A stretch of DNA of 64,000 bases from Odiellus spinosus (taxonomy: Eukaryota > Arthropoda > Arachnida > Opiliones > Phalangiidae), in assembly GCA_963920705.1 (NCBI GenBank), contig OY987236.1, positions 11,084,190-11,148,189 on the forward strand, given 5' to 3'. Positions 36,385-50,200 of this stretch are shown piece by piece. The first letter of the stretch is position 1; every line of letters starts with the position of its first letter. The notes below the pieces were generated by a model that did not search any database, was not told where the DNA came from, and was given only the letters and a program-made list of their open reading frames with translations. The translations under genes were made by a program, and so were the position numbers.

Positions 36385-39300
36385 TTGTTTTTTATTGAAA
36401 GGTTTAGTTCAAGTTTAGTTATTTCAGAATATATATTGGTCAGAAAAAAGTTACCAGATTTAAATTAAAAATTATCCAAAATTAAGCATTTGTTCCAAAA
36501 AAAAAAAAAAAGAAAAAAATAAAAATTATTAACCAATTCCCTAACTACATACAAAGTCCGATCGATTCAAAATTCCGCCCCATTAAAAAGACAAAAATAT
36601 CCATAATTAGATACAAATTTCAATCGTATTATTCCACCCACCAGATAATATATTAGCATAATAAAAAGACTACACCAAAATCTTCTTTAAAATAGGCATA
36701 ATCTCTCAATTGACTCTACCCGCTGAAAAGGTTTTTTTTTTTTTATATTTTTCGAAAAGGAGAGTGAAAAATTAAATATTTCTCTTTTCTCAAAGCTAAA
36801 TTAAACCCCAATTAAAATTAAAATCTTGTTTCAATCCATGTATGGATGAAAACATGAAGTATAAAGGTCTGGCATGTTCTAGAAAATTCCGGAAAGGTCT
36901 ATATAGGAAAATTATTTAAAGTTCTGGAAAATTTCTATTCTTGAATTTTCAGCTTCAAAATTTAGAATTTTAAAAGACCAGTGATTTTTCACGGGTTTTT
37001 TGCTAGTATTTTATAGTATCTCCTGCCATGGTATTTTCATGAACTGGAAATTGAGTAGCATATATATTTGGTAAATTGGGTCATCTGCTTCGCATTTAGT
37101 TTTATAATGAGAAAAAGCAGCATGTGTTTTCCTATAATTTCAGTAGTAATTCGCGTATTTACAATATTTGTAAAACAAATTTTCCGATAATTTCGGTACT
37201 TCTCCTTTATTTAATATATTTGTTAAAAATCCTGTAAGTTTCTATAAATCTGTTGTAAATTTCCTATTTTATTATAATTTTTTTGTTAGGGGGGGGGGCG
37301 TTTGTTGTGATCACCTTGCTTGAGTTTTCAAGGATCTTTCTCCTCAAATTCGGGCCTAATTTCCAAAAGAAAAATCCTGAAATAAAAAAATTACTTTCCT
37401 TTCCATGCCTCCTTTAATTTCCCGGATCCAAATTTTCCCTAAAAAACTTTCATTTTTCTTTGGTTTTTTTTCGTCTTCCTTTTCTTCTTCTTTTTGGTTC
37501 TTGTGTGAGACCATTAAGGTTTTTCTCATTGGTCCTTTGCGAAAAGATCGCTAAAGAATAGATGGGAGTAAATCTAGTCAAAAAAAATAAATAAAAAAAG
37601 AATTTGGAAGAAACGGAAATATAAGCTCGAAAGAGGAAAAACAAAAGACCAAGGCTTAGCTCGCTCAGAACTGAAAGGATAGCAAAAAAAAAACTTAAAA
37701 CACGAGGCAAAAACAAGAAGTTTTGAATAGGCAATTAAGGCGGAAAAGGAAAGGAGAGAAGAGGCGAGAACTAACGTAACTGTATCGAACATCCGTTCTT
37801 AGAAAAAGGACTCTGCTTTCCTTATAATGAATGAAACAAGAATAGAAATTCTTCTCTTCCCACCTTTTTTTTTTTCAGTTAGAGGAAAGATATCGTAAGT
37901 TAATTTGTATTCAAATTAAAAGTCTGTTTAATTAGGGTGTTCATTAATATATAAATTAGTTTCCAAGTAGTTTTTATCACGTGATTAAATTCGCAATTTG
38001 ATTGGAGGAGAAAATTTGTCTAACAGATGTTTCTTATTCTTGTGTCGTGTTAACGTTTCTTCACACTCATTGCTGAAGCTTACTTTTACTATCTTGCATA
38101 AAATATTCCAAACAAAAATGTAAAAAAAAAAAAAAGCTTTTTTATTTCAAGATACAATATTTTTCCACTCAAAGCGTTAGAACTTCCCAAAACTTCCGTA
38201 CTCCCTTTTATGCAAATTTCTTGGAACACAATTTTTTTTTTCTTTTTTCCTTACGCGTGTCGTCGTCGACTCGAATTAAAAATGGGGCGCCCGTTTTTCG
38301 GGGAAACTGAATTAAAGAGGTCCAAGTATGCCATCACTTTTAATATCACTTGACGAAATATTACGTAAAGAGTTAAACTTTCCTTAGCCTTTGACTTCAC
38401 TGTCAAGCGAGATAGTTTTATTAATATACAAATGAAAGGAAACAAAAATTAACGCCATCTTTCAGAACTCCGCATCCATTCGAATGAATTATATCGAGGA
38501 GAAAGAGAAATGGAGAGTGGAAAGAGGTTTAGTAACTACGGTTTTGCACTCATTAGTTCAAATAAGTGAACAGTTTTATACGAAACTCAAATTAACTTCA
38601 AGGACGTTTCCACTTGACACCCTTTCAATTTTTTTTGGTTTTTTTTTCTTTTAACTAGTGTTTTTTTTTTTGTTTCTTTTTATTATTGGAGAGAAAAATG
38701 CCCTAAATTTAAGGGAAAACTGCCCCCTGTTTAGTAAAGGGTGTAAATTTTAAATGAAATTTAAGAACGAGAAGGGAGTTAAAAAAGAAATTGGTTAAAA
38801 AGAGTTTTCAGTGTTTCTCTCATTAGGAATTTAAATTTTAAAAATAAACCATTCTGAAAAGAGTCGACCCCTTTTTTTTTTCTTTCTTCACTAAACCATT
38901 TTCTTTTAATTAAAATTGAAGGTTTTTTACGGTTATTTTACGAAGTTAACTATTTAGGATTTGAATTCGAAACTAGGGTGTTTTTTAAGGGAAGATAAAA
39001 TGGAAACTTTATTTTTTATTTTAATTTATTCATCATCGAACCTGAATACGATTACATTGTATTCTTTAGTCTTAGTAGTTAATTTTAATTCGCGCAGAAG
39101 ACATATGTCGAAGTACAGCAATTTTCTGTGTAGTCTAATTTTATTTACCTATTGTTTTAAATATAATAGTTAATTGTATTCAACTTTTAATTAGCTATTA
39201 AGCTCGGAATTCGTATAACTTTTGTTAATTGAATAATACCATCGTGAATATCAATCAGATATTATTATGTCCATTTATTATTCGAGTTAACGTATCTGAA

Positions 39301-40654
39301 TGAAACTTCAAACTTCTAATTCTTACTCAATTGTTATAGGAAATTGATACGTTATACGAGTTATTCATTCACCGATAATAAAGTTTGAAACTCAAGTTTC
39401 TCCGCGGATTTTAACTCAAATTGAGATCTAGAAGCTTGGATGTAGTAATTTAGTTGGATCCTTTTGTTTATTTATACCTTCATAACTATTTTAAATTATA
39501 CAAATTTTTTTTTCACAATACCCCTTTCTCCACGAACTCAATCTTGTTTGTAGATTTTACTAACCTAAATCAACATATTACATAATACCAATTTTTAGAA
39601 AGAAAAATTAGCCGAATTCTTTTTCTCCTACACGTACCGATACACTCCAATTTTGTATTTCCCTTAAAAAACGCAAGAAGAAAAAAAAAAAGCAAACGCA
39701 GTTTTTAAGAGGCAAGTTTTTGGGTTTCCATTTTTACGAGTCCTCGTATAGCCCTAAAGGATATCGACCAATCATAATGCTACGTGTCCAATTCTACTTT
39801 CCTTGTTTTTTTTGTTTTTTTTGGTTTTTTTTTACCAACTATACCCTCCCTTTCTTCGAAGTCTATCCCCATTTTAAGCTTGTAGCGTGTACCAAGCTTT
39901 TCTTTCGCTTCTTTCAAATAAATCAAAGCGTGTAAATATTCGTGGAAACGTAGCCTTGGAGGTACTCAAAACTTAAACTGGTATTTACTGTATAGATATC
40001 ACAATTTCTTTCCACGTTCTTCGAGGAAACGAAAAAATGTAAGGAGCTAGGGTTGAATTTTTTCCGTTCTTTACTCGGGATCGGTTGTGAAAAGTTAAGG
40101 GAGATGGAAGTTGGAATGCATATAGGGAAAGATGGAGGAGGTTTGGAAGTCAAGTTTTTCTCGTACAATTTTCCAAGTATCCCCCTTAAAAGAATAAGTT
40201 CTCGATCGGGAAAAAGGAATCTTTTCCTTTCGACTTCTCCTTCAAGTACAGTTTTTCCTTGTGCCGCCGGAAAATATTTTTTATACCCTAGAAAAATGTT
40301 AGGGTTTTAGAGGGTTATGTTGTAGGCTCAAGCTTGCAGGCTGTATTCGTTAACTTGAGGAAATATTATTGAAAAATTCGAGGAAGATTGCTGAAAGGAA
40401 TTTGTTAATATTTGTTCATTTTTGGTCAGATTTCGAACTTTTTAGCTAAAATACGTTCTCTTACTTTTCTTTGCGCCCGTTGATATTTCAAAGCCGTTTA
40501 CGGATGAGATTTCAGGCTTAACTATCCTTCTTTAGCTGTCGGTGGCGCTCTCTTGCAATTGGGCCCAGTGAGAGTAGACAGAAATTAAATTATAATGGAG
40601 CCGACAATTCGAGACTAAGATTTTGATTTATGCCTAATTAAAGAGAGGCTGTCC
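36385..40654. other. No gene seen
   Basis: Very AT-rich with many A and T runs (e.g. 36498-36512 and 38641-38690). No domain-bearing frame on either strand, no RNA gene recognised. Confidence 0.45.
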
Positions 40655-41045
40655 CGAATTTTTCATGAAGTCCAAATGGAAATTGAGTAACAATTTCGGA
40701 AAGATCTTTAAAAAACGATTCCGAATATATATACAATGCCATAGATAAAATTACCCCGACAGTAAAAAATACAAATTTTATAAACGCCATTTTCAAAATT
40801 TTTAAAATTAAAATTCCCCGCATACTACGTCATCGCCATGATCGCCTGGCTATTGTAGAGTCTACAATTGATTCTCGCGCGTTCTGCCACGTGAGAAGGT
40901 CGCTTTCGGGCGTTCTTTTTGGCCAAAATACTTAATCCAGAAAGTCCTACCTTTCGTATGAAAAGTATCAAGACATAAACTACTTCATACATTTTTGACA
41001 TTTTCATTTTGAAATTTCTAAAGAACGCGTAGATCATCCCAGAGG
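40655..41045. repeat. Dispersed repeat family G, long copy
   Basis: It runs from 'catgaagtccaaatggaaat' through 'tttcggaaagatctttaaaa' to 'ctcgcgcgttctgccacgtg' and 'acttaatccagaaagtccta'. Parts match about 32750-32930, 51660-51900 and 62465-62640. No terminal structure could be defined. It could be a decayed transposon or SINE. Confidence 0.6.
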
Positions 41046-42105
41046 TATAAAATTTTGAATATAACTATTTAATAGTATAATAAAACTAAAAATAAAATTC
41101 ATAGACATTCGAAAATATGGTAACAGCCTCACTTTAATTACCGAAAGTATTTCGAAAATTAAATATTAAGATTGAACTTAACTTTAATATAGGTTATTTA
41201 AATTTTCACTGTACTGTTCAACGTTTTTCCAATTTTCTTGGAACATTTTCTCAGGCAAATACGGTATAATCGTCTTTTTTTCTTTTTGACAGTCATATTT
41301 TAAAACTAACTTTGAAGGGTTTGCAAATAGGAACAAACCACCTTGTTATATATATGTTTTTTTTTTTTTTTTTGGCGGGCGTCTCTTATCCGAAAATCAA
41401 GCTTCTATAAAGCTCGGCCGTCGCGATATCTAAGGTGTATATAGTTATATATATATGGAAGGCAATGGAAAATATCTTTATCGCTCTCCAAAAATTTTCT
41501 GACGAGTACTCTCCCTTTCTCTCTTCCGCTACGCTTAGTACGTGGTCCGCCTAGCGAATGTATTACTCTTAAGCCAAGCTCCCCGCGCCTATATAGAGCG
41601 AGAAATGCAAAAAAACACATAATCGTTGATTCAGCGAAGCGGCTGGAATAAGATTTTTCTGATCTCATAAAGCTTGCTGACTTAGGAACAAAAAACTTCC
41701 ATTCTTTAATCCTTCTCCTTATTTTTATCTTTCCTTTCTACGGTATATGTCTTTCAAGAACGGTTTTCCTCTTTTATCACGAAATATACTTTCTTTACAC
41801 GCCCCGTAATAGGTCGCCATAATTTAGGATTAATTCTCAAAACGTAATTTGGCATTTTAATCTAGCGAAGAATATTAGCTTCACCCGCCTCGATAGCCTC
41901 CCACTTTTACACTATATTTTATCTGGCTTAAAATTTTGGCCAATTTTAATTTGTATAGCCCGGATTCTTCACTTTCAATGGAACTTTTATCTTTACATTT
42001 TTGTTTTTAAAATTATACGTTGGATTTTGTTCCGTTTGGAAATTAAATTAAATCAATTTAGTTAGCTAATTATAAAACCTTACTACAACTTTATAGCCTT
42101 GAAAT
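41046..42105. other. No gene seen
   Basis: AT-rich with a T-run at about 41357-41373. An 87-codon minus-strand frame (41405-41668) has no domain. Confidence 0.4.
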
Positions 42106-42411
42106 AGACAGCTATAAAATCATTATGTTGTAAAAATGGACAGATTATATAAAATCATAATGTTGCAAAAATGGACAGCTATAAAATATTAATGTTGCAA
42201 AAATGGACAGCTATAAAATATTAATGTTGCAAAAATGGACAGCTATAAAATATTAATGTTGCAAAAATGGACAGCTATAAAATATTAATGTTGCAAAAAT
42301 GGACAGCTATAAAATCATAATGTTGCAAAAATGGACAGCTATAAAATCATAATGTTGCAAAAATGGACAGCTATAAAAATCATAATGTTGCAAAAATGGA
42401 CAGCTATAATG
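42106..42411. repeat. 32-bp minisatellite, about 9-10 units
   Basis: The unit is built on 'gttgcaaaaatggacagcta' plus 'taaaatcataat' or 'taaaatattaat'. Two unit types lie in blocks (cataat, then tattaat, then cataat), like the 16-bp array. The first units are more diverged. Confidence 0.92.
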
Positions 42412-44236
42412 TACAGCGATGAAATCCAATAACTTATAGGAATTGTGCATCTATGATTTTTCTTAAAAAAAATCTTATAAATTTTCCCTATATTGAAATG
42501 TTTACTTAACGACTGATGCCTTGCATTTTTCATCTGTTTAATAATTTCTATAATATATTAAGAACAGAAAGTTTTCTTTGCAAACGGTCTTAATCTCTCT
42601 CTCTCTTCTCGTATCCAAATTTCTGTTTCTTTTATTTCCCCCCCCCCTTTTTTTTTTTCAATATTGTCCAAAGATAATTAATGTTTCTTGACGAGTTGGC
42701 TGGAAAACCGATAATGCATTACTCTTTAGGCTTAACACATCCCTTATTACAACTTAATCGCGCCTCTCTTCAGTCCTGGACCTGCTGGCTACATTTTTTT
42801 AAGACGTGCCTTGGATTTTTAGCGTTAGGTTTGGAGGAGAAAAAGGCTTAGGGGCTGGTAATCATTTCTAGCGAGTAATTAAAAACAGATAAAACTGAAA
42901 CACTTAAGCCTCGGTGATACGAAAGAGTAGAGAGGAATTACACATATAGTATATATCAAGAAAGGATAAAGTTACACTTACGTACCCATATGCCCCATTA
43001 TATAATGATTTTACCAAAAAGAAAAAAAATGTGGGTACATTTGTATTACTAGCTGTCATGTTTAAACCGCCAATCAGCTCACTGTTTCTTGATTAGCTTT
43101 TAGTATCCAAGACGATCAAGATATTTGCCAAGGGTTAGGATTAGGAGCGGTTTTTCGATCGCGAGGAAAAATAAAGGCTTTATCACGCGTGATATTTATT
43201 TATTTATTTATTATTATATAACGAATGAAATGTCTGAAAACGTGAGTAGCGAGAAATTATACCCATAATTTGTCTCATTCTAGTTATGTTTCGTTAAGCC
43301 TTGGCCAATACGAGCCGCTATAGTTTCAAATAACGGCCGGTCGAAATGTGCAGCCTTGACGCTCATTTTGAAATTTAAAGGGCTACACTATGTTAAAGTG
43401 TCTTAATGTTAAATTTGAATTGGTACTAACGAATTTGGGGGGAAAATAATTGTGTTTCGTTATTTCTGGTTGTGGCCCCCAAATACAAAACGTTGCCGCT
43501 GACCTCATCTCCACTTACTCCGTTGTTTAGGAATTTTTTCTGGCGTTTCTAGAATACTCTAGTTGCAGAGCCATCTAGCCGTAAAGTAGCGTAGATAAAG
43601 TTGCTTTGTAAAAATGGCTTTAAATGGTGTTCAACATTATTTGACATTAACTACTTTCTTTTCTTTGAGTTTTGCGCCGCGTATGAATCCGCGTTAGTTT
43701 TAACCATTACGTCTACTATTATTGAACGTAAGTATAATACCATCTCGAAAACGACCGGCTTAAATACTTTCCAAGCGGCTACGAAAGGCTTAGAGAGTTA
43801 AGGAGTGCGAGAGAGTGAGATAGAAATTAGCGAAAGAGCTAATTTAATCTTTAAAAGGACGAAATGTGGCCGAGATAAAAAGAGAAAATTAGATGTTACT
43901 CCCAGTTATATTCACTCGGGTAATTCAGTACGTTCAAAGATTGACTCGCATTTACCTCGTATGAAATATAATAAAGATAGGAAATTGAATATAACCGTAC
44001 GCGATGAAAACCCTTAGTGAAATTTTATCCCCGCTGAATGAAATTAAGAAAGCTAGTCGAATGACGCAGAGACCATGCTCGTGTAGACTTAAGATTATAT
44101 CCTAATTAGAAAATCTGGATATTTTTGTTTTTATTACTTTACCTAAATTAGTTGTGCAGGAATGAAATGAGATCTTATTTATATATTCGATTAAAGGGAG
44201 ACTTAACTGGTTTAAAGTGAGGCCGGCACCATTTTA

Positions 44237-44270
<34 letters not shown>

Positions 44271-44295
44271 TTCAAAGGTTTATGGCTTATATTTA
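42412..44295. other. No gene seen; ATT microsatellite
   Basis: Contains an (ATT)n run at about 44240-44271 and CT/C-rich low complexity at 42595-42660. Two adjacent frames (43601-43801, 43805-44017) have plausible composition but no domain or splice support. Confidence 0.4.
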
Positions 44296-44470
44296 GAGAT
44301 CGGGGTTTGGACAAAATAATCCACAACTATCAGTTAATCAGTTAATCATAAAAAAATAATCGGAAAATTATTCGCGATTACATTGGATTTATCATAGACT
44401 TTCCTCGAAAAATTTTAAGTTATGAATAAAGATGAATAATCAGAAATTTTCTTGTCCAAACCCCGATCTC
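44296..44470. mobile_element. TA-flanked MITE, family D copy 3
   Basis: Perfect ends GAGATCGGGGTTTGGACAA and complement, flanked by TA (44294-44295, 44471-44472). The orientation of internal sequence is opposite to copy 4. Confidence 0.92.
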
Positions 44471-44687
44471 TACTTATATTTTAAGTTTCCCATACTATTA
44501 TCAAGTTATTTTTTAAAATTTTTGCACATTTGGGCTGACGCATTTTTAAGAAATTTCGTAATTAAAATGACAAAAATAATCAGTTTTTTTTCCGATATAT
44601 GACGTAGCTTTATTCTGAAACTTAGTTAACGATACTTTTTATACGAAAGGGTTAAGTAGGGCTTTCTGGATTTAAAGCGCAAGTGAC

Positions 44688-44941
44688 AAATAGGCCTAAT
44701 CCAACAGTAAAAAAATTACAAACAAATATTAAACTAGAAATAAATTTAAAACTTACCATCAAAATAGGCTTAGCTGGATTCATGGAGATCACCTAAACTC
44801 CACATATAAGGACTAGCGTCCAATGATATTGAGCGATATGGGGAATGGAGGATCTTCATGATCAATGTCATTGGTTGCTACTCCTATTTAAACAATACGG
44901 ATGCAATAAAACATTGTATGTGCGTTTTATTCTCCCTTTAA
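44688..44941. mobile_element. Family A MITE copy 4, partly deleted
   Basis: It contains 'aggcctaatccaacagtaaa', 'acaaatattaaactag', 'aataggcttagctggattca' and a right end 'attctccctttaa' with TTAA at 44938-44941. The right inner arm is shortened and the left outer end is missing. Confidence 0.8.
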
Positions 44942-45564
44942 AGGTTCATAGAGTTATATAAATATTTATTTTCATTCTCTCTTTAACTTTGTAAATTTAA
45001 TATAATCACTTCAGTTCCTGGAATAATTATATACTTAATCATATTATGGTTCGAGTATAATAATAATGCCGCCATTGTTTATCAAACTCTGAAAGATTTG
45101 TTTACTCTTTTCTTCGAGTATCTAATTATGCACTTTGTATTTTCTATTGACCTATATGGTGCGGGGAATAGTTTGGTTGAAGCGAACTATTGTTGCGATA
45201 ACATCAAGATTAAGTTAGTTTTCGCCGTATTAATCTCCTTAATTTAATCATTTTATCCAGCTGTAGCTTAATTACGCAGTCCTTTCATTTATAGAAAATT
45301 CGAAATTTCGGGGAATTTTCAACCTATTCGTTGTGGTTTCCAAGAAATTAAGCTGAAAGATTATTAGTCCTTCACAACTTAGGGATAAATCTAAATTAAT
45401 ATTAAATAGCTTTTTCTTATGGGAATTTAGGTTACTACTAACTTTTTTACTGAATATTTTGAATACATATAAAAATTATTCAAACTTTTAGTATATTTAA
45501 TAGTAAAATAAATTACTATGATTTTGTTGATTCTATATTTCTTGGTGTTAGAGATATTTTATTA

Positions 45565-45732
45565 GAGATCGGGGTTTGGACAAGAAATTTTCTGATTATT
45601 TTATCTTTATTCATAACTTAAAATTTTTCGAGGAAAGTCTATGATAAATCCAATGTAATCGCGAATAATTTTCCGATAATTTTTTTATGATTAACTGATA
45701 GTTGTGGATTATTTTGTCCAAACCCCGATCTC
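45565..45732. mobile_element. TA-flanked MITE, family D copy 4
   Basis: Perfect ends as in copy 3, with TA at 45563-45564 and 45733-45734. The internal sequence is the reverse complement of copy 3, so the two lie about 1.1 kb apart in opposite orientation. Confidence 0.92.
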
Positions 45733-45734
45733 TA

Positions 45735-46642
45735 TATTTTATGTCTTTTATTGAAAATTATAATAGAATTGTTCCAAGGCAGCTTAAAACATTTTTCAGG
45801 GTTCATTTAAATCTGGAAATATTAGGGTTTTTTGTGGAAATATCCGTTAAATTTGAATATTAAGGAAAAATCAGAAATATATATATTTTTTTTTTTTTTT
45901 TTGAAAATATTTCAAATTTTTTCAAAAATAGAAAATTTTCGTTAATATTTTTGGAAAACTTGGAAATATCAGAAAAATTTGTTAATATTTTTGGAAAAAT
46001 TTGAAATATGATAACAATTTGTAATATATATAATTTTTTTAAGAGTATTTTTAAAATAAATGAACCCGGTTTTTATCAAGGAACCCGTCTAGGGTTACGT
46101 CACGCGTATTAACCAAATCTGCATACGTGACTTTATTATTATACAAAGCTTTCTAGCTATTTTTATGTTTTTTAAAATAAAGCTTTTAACTCCGTAATCC
46201 CCTTGTGATTTTCTCTTTAGTAAAATTGTCAAAATAAAAATATGCAAACTTTGCGCATATTTAAACCTTTCCACGTAGTTTGCCCACCTTTCATCCATCC
46301 ATCCATCCATCCACGTATAGTTCTTACACCTTTCACCTAGTGTGCCCACTTATTATATATTATGTTTGCAAAACAAATCTGAAAAGTATGCCTAATTTTT
46401 ATTCATCCCCCTAGTTCGCTGATTTATAATTCCAAGTATTAACCATCCACTCCGTAAAATCTGTACACCGATTACGTGATTAATTAACTGATTACAGTCT
46501 TATATTTATAATGCTAAATATCATTTTAATAGCACAAAATCTACAACGTTCATCACTAAACCTAGTTTATCCCATATATAATAATTTTCTCAAACTAAAT
46601 AGGATTTTTGATAATTGGGCAATCATTGTTTTCGGATTTTAT
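45735..46642. other. No gene seen; (ATCC)n microsatellite
   Basis: AT-rich, with a T-run near 45885-45901 and a short CATC repeat at 46292-46313. It is the nearest unique sequence upstream of the receptor gene, and no exon with the missing EGF half was found in it. Confidence 0.4.
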
Positions 46643-47003
46643 TTAAAGGAAGAATAAAACCTAACAACAAGTGATTTTTTTATCGATTCCTTATCGTTTA
46701 AATATGCCTAATCCAACAGTAAAAAAAATTACAAACAAGTATTAAACCAGAAATAAATTTAAATCTTACCCGGAAAATAGGCTTAGCTGAATTCACGGAG
46801 ATCCTGTTTTCCCCGTATAAGGACCATCGACCAATGTCATTGGTCGCTAGTCCTTATACGGGAAGTTCAGGATATCTCCATGAATCCAGCTAAGCCTATT
46901 TTGATGGTAGTTTTTAATTTTTTTTTACTGTTGGATTAGGCCTATTTAAACAATAAGGAATCGATTAAAAATCACATGTTGTTAGATTGGATTCTCCCTT
47001 TAA
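46643..47003. mobile_element. Family A MITE copy 5, near full length
   Basis: TTAAAGGAAGAATAAAACC to GATTCTCCCTTTAA, with TTAA at both edges, 361 bases. The centre holds 'tataaggaccatcgaccaat' and its near complement. It ends 165 bases before the first visible receptor exon, so it lies in the upstream intron. Confidence 0.92.
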
Positions 47004-47168
47004 AAAATAATTTAAGCAACTTTATTATATATAGGCCCACTTTTAGTTTGTAATAAGCTTCAATATTGTCGAAAGAGTTCAACATTTTAATTTTTATTTA
47101 ATAGACTTCTTCCTGGTCGATTAATTCCAATTAAATCTTCATATTTTTTTCCATTTCTTTTAAATTAG

Positions 47169-47260
47169 ATATTGGATCGGTTCGGAAGTGATGACGTGCG
47201 AATGTCCTGAAGGCTACTCGGGGGCCCACTGCGAAAGAGAAGTTCGAACGGCTGTGCAAC
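47169..47260 (+). CDS. Exon 1 (visible): C-terminal half of an EGF-like domain
   Basis: The acceptor AG is at 47167-47168 and the donor is gtaagt at 47261. It enters with one base completing a codon and leaves in phase 1, the usual phase for EGF modules. It encodes CECPEGYSGAHC, the C-x-C-x2-GY-x-G-x2-C ending of an EGF-like domain. The first half with the other cysteines must be in an upstream exon. I found no convincing partner in the roughly 10 kb before it, so the preceding intron may be long. Confidence 0.85.
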
Positions 47261-50200
47261 GTAAGTTTCCTTATATATCCATATCCTTAAAACCAGTTTA
47301 TTATCCAATCATAGTTCCCTCGAGGCTTAATTCGTTTAGTGGTTCATATTAGCCCTGTTTATAATCTTTTTTATCAATTAAATTATATATATAGCGATTG
47401 AATGTCAAGGGAAAGGATGTAGTCAAACTTGCACCAAAGATAGAGCTAACGTGACGGAATGCGCTTGTCACTCGGGCTACAAGTTACACGAGGACAAGAA
47501 GACTTGCATTCACACGGGCAGGACGCGCTTTCTAGTCAGTTTTCGACTACTCGATTGGAACGTCGACCCAACACGTTTTGGCGATAATAAGACCAAACAC
47601 TTGAAGAAAGGGATAGAAAACGCTGTAAGTTATACACTAATTTATTAAAAATTCCCTTTAAAGGGAGAATGGAACCTAACAACAGGGGATTTTTTTATCG
47701 ATTCGTTATCGTTTAAATACGCCTAATCCAACAGTTAAAAATATTACGGACAAATATTGAACTAGAAATAAATTTAAAACTTACCATCAAAATAGGCTTA
47801 GCTTGATTTATGAAGATCCCGAATTTCTTCGCGTTGAAGAGTCAGGGACCAGTCGAATGTTATTGGAAGTCTCACGGAGATCTCGCCTTAATGACGAGCC
47901 TTTGCTCATTGGTCGCTGCGACCCTTAAATTTGAAGAAATTTAGAATCTCCATGAACCCAGCTAAGCCTATTTTCCTAGTTTAATATTTGTTTGTAAAAA
48001 CGTTTACTGGTGGATTAGGCCTTTTTAAACGATATAGAGAGCTTTTGATTTTTCCTTCAGGCTATCTTTAAAAAATAAATAATGAAGTGAAATTAAATTG
48101 TAAAAGATCAAAACAAGACAAATGACTTTAATACTATAAGCTTTTAATTTCAATTTTTTTTTTGTTTTTTGTTAGCTTTTGGCCCTTTTTGTTCCCAGAC
48201 TGCACCACGTAGAGAATTTGACCGTCCTCGATTTCCAGTAAGTGATTTATTAATTTTAACTTTGGTTTTTTTCTTAAATGAACTCACTATCGTGCAAATT
48301 ATCTGTATAGCAAAACTTAAAGCGGATTAATACGCTATCGGGATATAAAAGTAGTTTTTCAAAGTATTATTTATATTAGAAGATTCTCTTGTAACATATT
48401 CTTCCAATGAAAGTCGACAAAACCAGACGGAGAAAACAAACCAAAAATAACTTTTCGATACGGGTTCCTGATTATTACATTATCCTTCAACAAGTAAAGG
48501 TCGTAAGGGCACGAGTAACCTTAAGAGCCAATTTACGTCTATATAAAAAAAGTAAAACCGAAAATACTGGGAGGAAAAAAATATATGTTTGGTTGGAGGG
48601 GCAGTTTCGCGACAACAGAAAATGAAAAGTGGTAAATTGATGGAGAAAAGCAATCAACGGAGCTTCCTTCGAGTAAACAATCGTGGACCCAACAATGACC
48701 CCACTGACCCTTCGTGTTCCCTGTGCATTGGTCCCCTTCCCCCAAAAAAAACTCCAGCCAAACCACCTCCTCCCACAAAAGGACAAGTCTTAATTATGAA
48801 ATTCAATTACGCCAATATTTACTTTTATCAAGGAATGATTTTGAATATTTTTGCCCCATGTTCTTAGGTGAATAAAGTTCCTGGTATTGGTTAGTTTTGG
48901 GTTTTTTTTGGAAAAAATATCTTGTTCAAAAGGTGCTACATCACAATATCACGTGACTCGAGCTTAATTTCCACTAGCGCACAATGGCGCACATTACTCG
49001 GGTAAAAATCTTAATTTTCACGTGGTGAAATTTATTTTAGCACTCGAGGCAACCAACTTAACGAACTATGATATTTTCTGGCTATAGGCGCATTTTCAAT
49101 CAAGGTTTCTTTTTGCTTTGAAACTAAGTGAAGCTTAAATCAACCTTTTCTGTAACCAACGTTTTCAGGCTTCAAGTTACGGAGAAGATAATTTCTAAAT
49201 GAATTTGATACAAGCTTCTCTCCCTTGAAAAAGCGAAAAAGTTGTTTGAAAACTGAGTTTAAGACCCTCCCCATATGCGCGTGGCTTCTGTATATGGGTC
49301 CCTTTACAGTATGGTTTTTGTAATTCTAATTAGGCTTAAGACTTACATTTGCGAACTTTAATTAATTGAATTTAACAACTGATCTTTACTTGACACGAGC
49401 GCTTAAAGAAACGTGTTGTTTTTAGTCCATTAAGACTTGGCCTTTGTAACATTGGCAAAGAACGGGAATCGGTCGCGAATCAGAGAAACTAGAATTGATC
49501 GAGACACAAAAAGGGTAGAAGAAAATAAAAAAAGAGTTAACAAATGATTTTTCGGCGAGCAAATAAATCAAACGATTCATTCCCAGAGGAAATGACTACC
49601 GCGCACTCGCCTTCTCTCAAACCCCCTAAATTCTATACCCAAAAGCTCCCAAACATACTTCTGTAATATTCGGTTCGATAACTTCGCCTCTATAGAAATA
49701 GACATTGTCTGAATTTACAGTTTCAGTTTTCAGAACGTATAATTGTACTCGATTTAGACTTAAGCCTCGTTCATACTTGAGGGCAAAATCGGTTCCAAAA
49801 CCAGTACGAAGCGTTTTCCGTTTTCCCTGGTTCACACGCTGACAAGACGGTTCGCGGCCGTTCGCCCCGGTTCGACCCGGTTCGCCCAAAATTTAAACTT
49901 TTTAAATAATTATCTCAAACTAATCGTGTTTGTAACTCGTTGGTTAATAATTTTTGACAGAAACTTTAATTTTAATCGCGTTATTTTAAGATTTATCATC
50001 AAATTTGTCTCCCCGTGTCGTTATTTTCAAAGCGGATTGAACCGAAGCGACTTGAGCAAATTGTCCCGAGCCGAACTGATTTCTCACGTTGGTTTGATAA
50101 CCAGTTATAGAAATCGAAGCGCATTTAGGTCTATATGTATGAACGAGGCTTTATAGACCACTTAATACTAGATGTTGAAAACTCGAAGCTTATATTCACT

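Noticed and set aside
43601-44017. Two adjacent frames with near-coding composition
   Set aside because: No domain, no acceptor/donor pair joining them in phase to anything, and the second starts from a non-ATG codon.
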